7,804 nt of DNA. It comes from an uncultured Prevotella sp. (GTDB lineage Bacteria; Bacteroidota; Bacteroidia; Bacteroidales; Bacteroidaceae). The DNA is taken from contig CALCUV010000360.1 in assembly GCA_937906765.1 (NCBI GenBank), forward strand, positions 1 through 7,804, given 5' to 3'. The notes beneath the pieces were generated by a model that saw only the letters and a list, made by a program, of their open reading frames with translations, was not told the origin of the DNA and ran no database searches. Below are positions 5,873 through 7,804 of this stretch, one piece after another. Made by a program: the position numbers and the translations under genes. Positions within the stretch are counted from its first letter, which is position 1. Every line of letters starts with the position of its first letter.

Positions 5873-6340
5873 ATGCTCAAATACCTAACTTACGATATTG
5901 TCTTTCAAGAATTCCCCGACGAGGTCACACTTGCCGTGAACCTCTCGCTATGTCCGAACAAGTGTCCGGGGTGTCACAGTTCCATCCTTATGGGTGACAT
6001 TGGCGAAGTGCTGGATGCCAAGGTGCTCATTGCGCTTGCTGAAAAATACAGAGGAGAAATCACTTGTGTGGCACTCATGGGCGGAGACAACGACCCGCAA
6101 GCCGTGCAGGAGGTGTTGCGTGAAACAAAGCAGCATTTTGAGGGCACTCTCAAGACGGGGTGGTACAGCGGGTGCCAAGAACTTCCCGCAGATTTCGACC
6201 CTGCTCCCTTTGATTACGTAAAGGTTGGGCCTTACCGCGAAGCCCTCGGCGCTTTGCGCGACCGCACTACCAATCAGCGCTTCTACCGTGTGGAACCCGA
6301 CGGCACATTTACCGACCTCACGCACCGCTTTTGGAGGTAA
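5873..6340 (+). CDS. nrdG: anaerobic ribonucleotide reductase activating protein (radical SAM)
   Basis: The product has 155 residues, close to E. coli NrdG (154). The radical SAM cluster motif is C27-x3-C31-x2-C34 within NLSLCPNKCPGCHSS, and MGGD at 69-72 corresponds to the SAM-binding GGE/GGD segment. The end (WYSG at 97-100, FDYVKVGPY at 113-121, TTNQRFYRV at 132-140, terminal FWR) is characteristic of Bacteroidetes NrdG. The enzyme uses SAM and a [4Fe-4S] cluster to install the glycyl radical on class III reductase NrdD, which makes deoxynucleotides without oxygen. The ATG at 5873 is the only sensible start, as the motif lies 26 codons in. Its partner nrdD is not adjacent: nadB is upstream and about 620 bp of gene-free DNA downstream. 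A related activase for another glycyl-radical enzyme is possible but less likely. Confidence 0.9.
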   Translation: MLKYLTYDIVFQEFPDEVTLAVNLSLCPNKCPGCHSSILMGDIGEVLDAKVLIALAEKYRGEITCVALMGGDNDPQAVQEVLRETKQHFEGTLKTGWYSGCQELPADFDPAPFDYVKVGPYREALGALRDRTTNQRFYRVEPDGTFTDLTHRFWR

Positions 6341-6412
6341 GGGCAATCCTGTGTAAGACAAATCTCCGTGATTCTTATGTGTGAAAATCTATATCTCACA
6401 TGCGGAAAACAA

Positions 6413-6496
6413 AGTTACTTATAGTTTCACTTAAGTTACTTATAGTTTCACTTAAGTTACTTATAATTTAAATTCAGTTACTTTCAGTTTCACTTG
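6413..6496. repeat. four 21-bp units (eight 10/11-bp half-units) in tandem
   Basis: Half-units AGTTACTTAT (10) and AGTTTCACTTA (11) alternate. Their starts are at 6413, 6423, 6434, 6444, 6455, 6465, 6476 and 6486. The first two 21-bp units are identical, the third has a degenerate second half (AATTTAAATTC) and the fourth carries few changes. The 10/11 alternation places an AGTT-type step once per DNA helical turn over 84 bp. This suits an array of binding sites on one DNA face, or sequence-directed curvature. It is not CRISPR-like, since there are no spacers. Its function is unknown. Confidence 0.85.
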
Positions 6497-6622
6497 CTTC
6501 TAATATATTGACAATTATTTGTGTTCTATAAATACAGAAAACTCTTTGTTTGATAAACCGTTGTGCTTGGACAAACCGCTTGTAGATATTCAACCGAATA
6601 ATACAGAGTTCCTATGTTTAAG

Positions 6623-6852
6623 AGAACACGAATTTCACGAATAACACAAATAACCGTGCGGTATATATTTTTTTGCTAATCGCTTTCGAATAACACGAAT
6701 CACCGTGCGGGGCATTTTTATAACACTAACCGAAGGTCGCTAAAGTCAATATCGCGATTTTTTACCATCCGGAGGGTATTCGTGAAATTCGGATGCGATT
6801 AGCAAATCTCTGCCTGCGTGGTCATTCGTGTTATTCGTGAAATTCGTGTTCT
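6623..6852. repeat. 230-bp nested fold-back element (MITE-like)
   Basis: Perfect 25-bp terminal inverted repeats (6623-6647 and 6828-6852, beginning AGAACACGAATTTCACG) enclose further inverted arms in register: 6653-6661 with 6814-6822 (nine pairs counting G-T), 6672-6683 with 6795-6806 (12 perfect), 6687-6691 with 6787-6791 (5 perfect) and 6694-6700 with 6778-6784 (7 perfect). The centre is 77 nt and contains ATCGCGAT at 6751-6758. A 24-bp direct repeat (6638-6661 and 6687-6710, two mismatches, ending ACCGTGCGG) lies in the left half. There is no coding capacity. The layout fits a non-autonomous palindromic repeat of the MITE or REP type; no clear target-site duplication flanks it, and copy number in the genome is unknown. 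Confidence 0.75.
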
Positions 6853-6896
6853 AAAAAATAAGGGATATTTTACTGGACAACAATAATTAAAAATTA

Positions 6897-6939
6897 AAAG
6901 GTGGAGATAGTCCTCTCGTTGAGGCTTATCTCCACCTTT
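6897..6939 (-). terminator. intrinsic terminator of the Grx-like gene
   Basis: A perfect 13-bp stem (6897-6909 with 6927-6939, AAAGGTGGAGATA) encloses a second 4-bp stem, CCTC/GAGG (6912-6915 with 6921-6924). On the minus strand the helix is followed by a T-rich tract (TTTTAATTTTTAATT) and lies 28 bp past the stop of the Grx-like gene. On the plus strand only a short TTTAAT follows, so weak two-way action on transcripts arriving from nrdG is possible. Confidence 0.88.
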
Positions 6940-6966
6940 AATACATACACATTGTGGCGTTAAGGA

Positions 6967-7281
6967 CTAACATCCCTTTCCGTCTAAACTACAGGCCGCA
7001 CCTTGAGGAATGTCCGCTTCAGCATCTAACTGAGGGGGATTCGTAAGGCGGTCGAGTGAGAATACGATTGTTCCGTCTTCCTGCACAAAACAGGGAATGC
7101 CAATCGTGCCACGCTCTTTCACGCGGTCAAAAGCAGGATGTGTGTCGCGAAGGCGCAGAAATTCTTTCAAGTTAAGCGGACTTTCGCCGATGTCTATAAG
7201 CGTGAAGCGCGCATCGGTCTTTGCTATTTCTTTGATTTGGGTGCAGTCGGGACAGCCCGACATAACATAGACTTTCATCAT
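6967..7281 (-). CDS. glutaredoxin-like thioredoxin-fold protein
   Basis: The 104-residue product starts MMKVYVMSGCPDC. The CPDC pair (C10, C13) directly after the first beta strand is a glutaredoxin-type redox site, and TIGIP at 59-63 followed by C64 supplies the conserved cis-Pro loop before a FVQEDGTIVF strand pair. This suggests a small cytosolic dithiol-disulfide protein of the glutaredoxin-related group common in Bacteroidetes. It is unusual in ending CSLDGKGC, a second Cys pair (C97, C104) on a flexible tail that might be a resolving site or bind metal; that is inference. Either Met1 (7281) or Met2 (7278) could be the start, a difference of one residue. It lies 109 bp downstream of rnr on the same strand and has its own strong terminator. 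Its electron donor and targets are unknown. Confidence 0.85.
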   Translation of the reverse strand: MMKVYVMSGCPDCTQIKEIAKTDARFTLIDIGESPLNLKEFLRLRDTHPAFDRVKERGTIGIPCFVQEDGTIVFSLDRLTNPPQLDAEADIPQGAACSLDGKGC

Positions 7282-7319
7282 TTTAAGGTTTTAAGGGTTT
7301 AGGTTTTAAGGTTATGAGG
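7282..7319 (-). repeat. degenerate 8-bp tandem repeat in the Grx-like gene leader
   Basis: On the plus strand the units read, starting one base inside the CDS at 7281, TTTTAAGG, TTTTAAGGG, TTTAGG, TTTTAAGG and TTATGAGG; on the coding strand these are CCTTAAAA-type units running into the start codon. The same AACCTTAAA core occurs once just before the start of barrel gene A. Length variation by slippage would move the promoter-to-start distance. It may simply be an A-rich, low-structure initiation leader. Confidence 0.55.
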
Positions 7320-7390
7320 TAGGCATCCGCACTGCAAGGTCTTATAGCCTTTAAACAAAGCGGTTTTGTAACCTGAAAAACTCACGTTTG

Positions 7391-7804
7391 TTATTTTTTT
7401 CTCTTCTTATTCTTCTTGCCCTTCGGCGCAAAAACATTCGGTGCTGGGGTTGAGAAGACGTCAACATCCTCTCCGACAAGCGAGAAGTCGAGAATCTTGC
7501 GCTCCAGATTTGCACGCTCTACGCGGATACGCACCTTGTCGCCAAGGGCATAGACACGGTGGGTGCGGCGTCCGACAAGGCAGTAATTGCGTTCGTCAAA
7601 TTCGTAATAGTCTCCCGTCAAGTCGCGCAAGGGTACCATTCCCTCGCAATTATTTTCGTCCAATTCGACATAGATACCGAATTCCGTCACCCCCGAAATC
7701 TTACCCTCAAATTCCTGACCGATGCGGGCGCTCATGAATTCCACTTGCTTGTACTTGATAGAGGAACGTTCGGCCGCCGCCGCCAGTTGCTCCATCTGCG
7801 AGCA
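7391..7804 (-). CDS. rnr: ribonuclease R, C-terminal part (5' end outside window)
   Basis: The frame is open to the right edge, so only the last 137 residues are seen, beginning CSQMEQLAAAAERSSIKYKQVEF. That AER-S-KYKQVEFM segment is the end of the RNB (RNase II-type) catalytic domain as found in Bacteroidetes RNase R. It is followed by an S1 RNA-binding domain at about residues 23-108 (GQEFEGKISGVTEFGIYVEL, GDKVRIRVERAN, ILDFSLV) and a basic tail ending GKKNKKRKK, typical of RNase R rather than RNase II. RNase R is a processive 3'-to-5' exoribonuclease that degrades structured RNA and takes part in rRNA and tmRNA quality control. The catalytic Asp residues lie outside the window. The stop is at 7391; the Grx-like gene follows 109 bp later with no clear terminator between. 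Confidence 0.92.
   Translation of the reverse strand, partial: CSQMEQLAAAAERSSIKYKQVEFMSARIGQEFEGKISGVTEFGIYVELDENNCEGMVPLRDLTGDYYEFDERNYCLVGRRTHRVYALGDKVRIRVERANLERKILDFSLVGEDVDVFSTPAPNVFAPKGKKNKKRKK

Larger units (their letters stand above)
6341..6966. other. long gene-free, repeat-rich region between nrdG and the Grx-like gene
   Basis: These 626 bp separate two convergent genes and contain no credible protein gene on either strand. From left to right they hold a weak hairpin (ATGTGTGA 6377-6384 with TCTCACAT 6394-6401, one mismatch, no U-run), a phased short-repeat array (6413-6496), an AT-rich spacer (6497-6622) in which I see only a partial promoter-like TTGACA (6508-6513) with TATAAA 13 bases later, a large fold-back element (6623-6852), and the terminator of the convergent gene (6897-6939). 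No clear terminator for nrdG is visible. Confidence 0.65.

Noticed and set aside
5800..5997. Plus-strand open frame starting in the nadB-nrdG gap, a possible leader peptide for nrdG
   Set aside because: Most of it overlaps nrdG in another frame, and its serine/phenylalanine-rich part is just the 14-bp repeat translated. There is no independent support.
6377..6401. Terminator after nrdG
   Set aside because: The 8-position stem has a mismatch and no U-run follows; it is too weak to call.
6413..6496. CRISPR array
   Set aside because: The units are directly adjacent at 21 bp with no spacers and no cas genes nearby.
6508..6532. TTGACA and TATAAA as a sigma-70-like promoter for an RNA gene
   Set aside because: The spacing of 13 is too short, the Bacteroidetes sigma factor does not use this consensus, and no RNA structure or terminator follows.

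Overview
The window looks like a chromosomal segment from an anaerobic member of the Bacteroidales, most likely Prevotellaceae. Three things point there: the protein types (a twin-cluster anaerobic sulfatase-maturase-like radical SAM enzyme, a short NrdG with the Bacteroidetes-style 'TTNQRFYRV' ending, small outer-membrane barrels ending in Phe); several upstream regions with a perfect Bacteroidetes -7 box (TAnnTTTG); and the lack of strong Shine-Dalgarno sequences. The genus assignment is inference.

Layout. Minus strand, left part: a YitT-family membrane protein (cut by the left edge) lies 17 bp downstream of a radical SAM/SPASM anaerobic sulfatase-maturase homologue, and the two probably form one operon. 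Next come two paralogous secreted beta-barrel proteins, also on the minus strand. Each has its own promoter and is followed by a nearly identical hairpin-plus-U-tract terminator. Plus strand, centre: nadB (L-aspartate oxidase) has a good promoter and is followed after 104 bp by nrdG (anaerobic ribonucleotide reductase activase). The gap between them holds 14-bp tandem repeats that can pair with an upstream purine tract. Minus strand, right part: the 3' end of rnr (RNase R, cut by the right edge), then a small glutaredoxin-like protein with its own terminator.

The coding content is ordinary housekeeping and cell-surface material. NadB makes iminoaspartate for NAD synthesis. NrdG and the sulfatase maturase are both oxygen-sensitive radical SAM activases, consistent with a strict anaerobe. 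The Grx-like protein and RNase R are general physiology.

The less ordinary signal is in the intergenic DNA: (1) a pair of 32/34-identical terminators whose stems are continuous only in the minus-strand RNA; (2) an 87-bp multi-arm palindrome between the divergent barrel and nadB genes; (3) competing hairpins and a tandem repeat ending 3 bp before the nrdG start; (4) an 84-bp array of eight AGTT-type half-units at an alternating 10/11-bp pitch (one per helical turn); and (5) a 230-bp nested fold-back, MITE-like element. Items 4 and 5 share one gene-free stretch of about 620 bp. I saw no CRISPR array, transposase, tRNA, rRNA or recognisable defence system.
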